A stretch of DNA of 14,780 bases, taken from Rhodospirillales bacterium (GTDB lineage Bacteria; Pseudomonadota; Alphaproteobacteria; Micavibrionales; Micavibrionaceae). This document shows, one piece after another, positions 14,313-14,780 of this stretch. The notes under the pieces were generated by a model. That model had not been told where the DNA came from and did not search any database. It saw only the letters and a program-made list of their open reading frames with translations. Each line of letters begins with the position of its first letter. Position 1 is the first letter of the stretch. The stretch spans positions 1 through 14,780 of the forward strand of contig JACKIP010000018.1 in assembly GCA_020638395.1 (NCBI GenBank), in the 5' to 3' direction. The position numbers and the translations under genes are program-made.

Positions 14313-14341
14313 TTTATAGTTGAATTTCTGTAAGGTGTCAA
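14313..14341 (-). promoter_or_regulatory. Near-consensus sigma70 promoter, probably leaderless
   Basis: On the minus strand TTGACA (14341-14336), a 17-base spacer and TATAAA (14318-14313) give 11 of 12 consensus matches with ideal spacing. The ATG of the next gene begins seven bases after the -10 hexamer, so transcription should start at or beside the start codon. Confidence 0.7.
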
Positions 14342-14381
14342 ATGGAAAGAAACCGTGGCCTTTTGTCCGCCCTATGGTTTT

Positions 14382-14780
14382 TTACTGATGGAGGGATTTC
14401 AGGGAATGAAAAACGCGTTGCAGGGTGATATCCTGAGTATCTGACGCATCAATGACAGGCCATTCCATTTGCTCCGGTTTAAAAAGACTATGAAAAAACT
14501 CGACATGTTCTTCCTTTGCCTCCGATACGTCATTCGTCCGGGAACGAACGCGCTTCTTAAGGATAGGAAGAGGCGCATCCAGCCATATTCCTGTAAACCC
14601 GGCGTCATACTTTTCTGCAAGATCCTGATATATCTGCCGTCCCAGAGGGGTGACAAAAAGCGTATCAAGGATGACGTCCTGCTTTTTCTGTAAAGCTGAA
14701 GATACTCGTTGTCCCATTTCGGCATAGACGTTACGTGTAGCCTCTTCAGAAAAAGCCTCTGTCGGCAAAGAATTTTCCGG
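14382..14780 (-). CDS. AAA-type P-loop kinase domain, C-terminal part (5' end outside window)
   Basis: The frame is open to the window edge, giving at least 132 residues; the true start lies beyond. The stretch PENSLPTEAFSEEATRNVYAEMG followed by VILDTLFVTPLGRQ, FTGIWLDAPLPILKKRVRSRTNDVSEA and WPVIDAS matches the second half of AAA_33-type ATP-binding domains. It is most like those fused behind an aminoglycoside-phosphotransferase-like domain. The conserved parts seen are the strand with the Asp of ILDT, a lid with RVRSRTNDVSEA and the C-terminal WPVID. The Walker A motif would be upstream and cannot be checked. The substrate is unknown. The gene ends 76 bases before the promoter-driven ORF at 14305. 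Confidence 0.75.
   Translation of the reverse strand, partial: PENSLPTEAFSEEATRNVYAEMGQRVSSALQKKQDVILDTLFVTPLGRQIYQDLAEKYDAGFTGIWLDAPLPILKKRVRSRTNDVSEAKEEHVEFFHSLFKPEQMEWPVIDASDTQDITLQRVFHSLKSLHQ

Noticed and set aside
14346..14386. Hairpin of AAACCGTGG with CTATGGTTT followed by T-run on the plus strand
   Set aside because: Needs two G-U pairs, works only on the plus strand where no gene ends, and is weak on the strand of the kinase gene.

Overview
The window reads as chromosomal DNA of a Gram-negative alphaproteobacterium. The reasons are a MurE with the DNPR motif of meso-diaminopimelate ligases, an FtsZ with a very long Pro/Gln/Ala-rich linker ending in the alphaproteobacterial tail IPAFLRRQ, a short-type FtsL, and a NuoG that lacks the extra N7 cysteines as in mitochondria. 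A Micavibrio-like or Rhodospirillales-like lineage is a guess; no rRNA or other marker is present to fix it.

Positions 13-6654 (minus strand) hold the first half of the division and cell wall (dcw) cluster in canonical order: mraZ-rsmH-ftsL-ftsI-murE-murF. Genes overlap or sit within 18 bases of each other, so this is almost certainly one operon. MraZ is its regulator, RsmH methylates 16S rRNA, FtsL and FtsI belong to the septal peptidoglycan machine, and MurE and MurF add meso-DAP and D-Ala-D-Ala to the precursor. The expected next gene, mraY, does not follow murF inside the window. Only a 59-codon reading frame of doubtful reality is there.

Positions 6655-8358 form a control region between the dcw operon and ftsZ, which lies on the opposite strand. 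It contains a strong intrinsic terminator pointing at mraZ, MraZ-type TGGGN repeats, a pair of head-to-head DnaA boxes at the mraZ 5' end, a single DnaA box and a GANTC site before ftsZ, an XRE-type regulator (7065-7712) with a putative ligand-sensing C-terminal domain and an upstream mini-ORF, and a small unknown gene (7757-8128) that may be leaderless.

Positions 8359-10823 (plus strand) hold ftsZ and a membrane-anchored bacterial PH-domain protein. Decayed and intact copies of a palindromic MITE/REP-like repeat lie at about 10127-10226, 10835-10965 and 13733-13767.

Positions 10974-14780 (minus strand) hold an unknown helical protein, a solitary nuoG (complex I subunit), an unknown 162-residue protein with a near-perfect sigma70 promoter abutting its ATG, and the C-terminal part of an AAA-type P-loop kinase cut by the window edge.

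No tRNA, rRNA, CRISPR array or intact insertion sequence was seen. No whole new system is evident. The most interesting part is the regulatory stretch between the divergent dcw operon and ftsZ.
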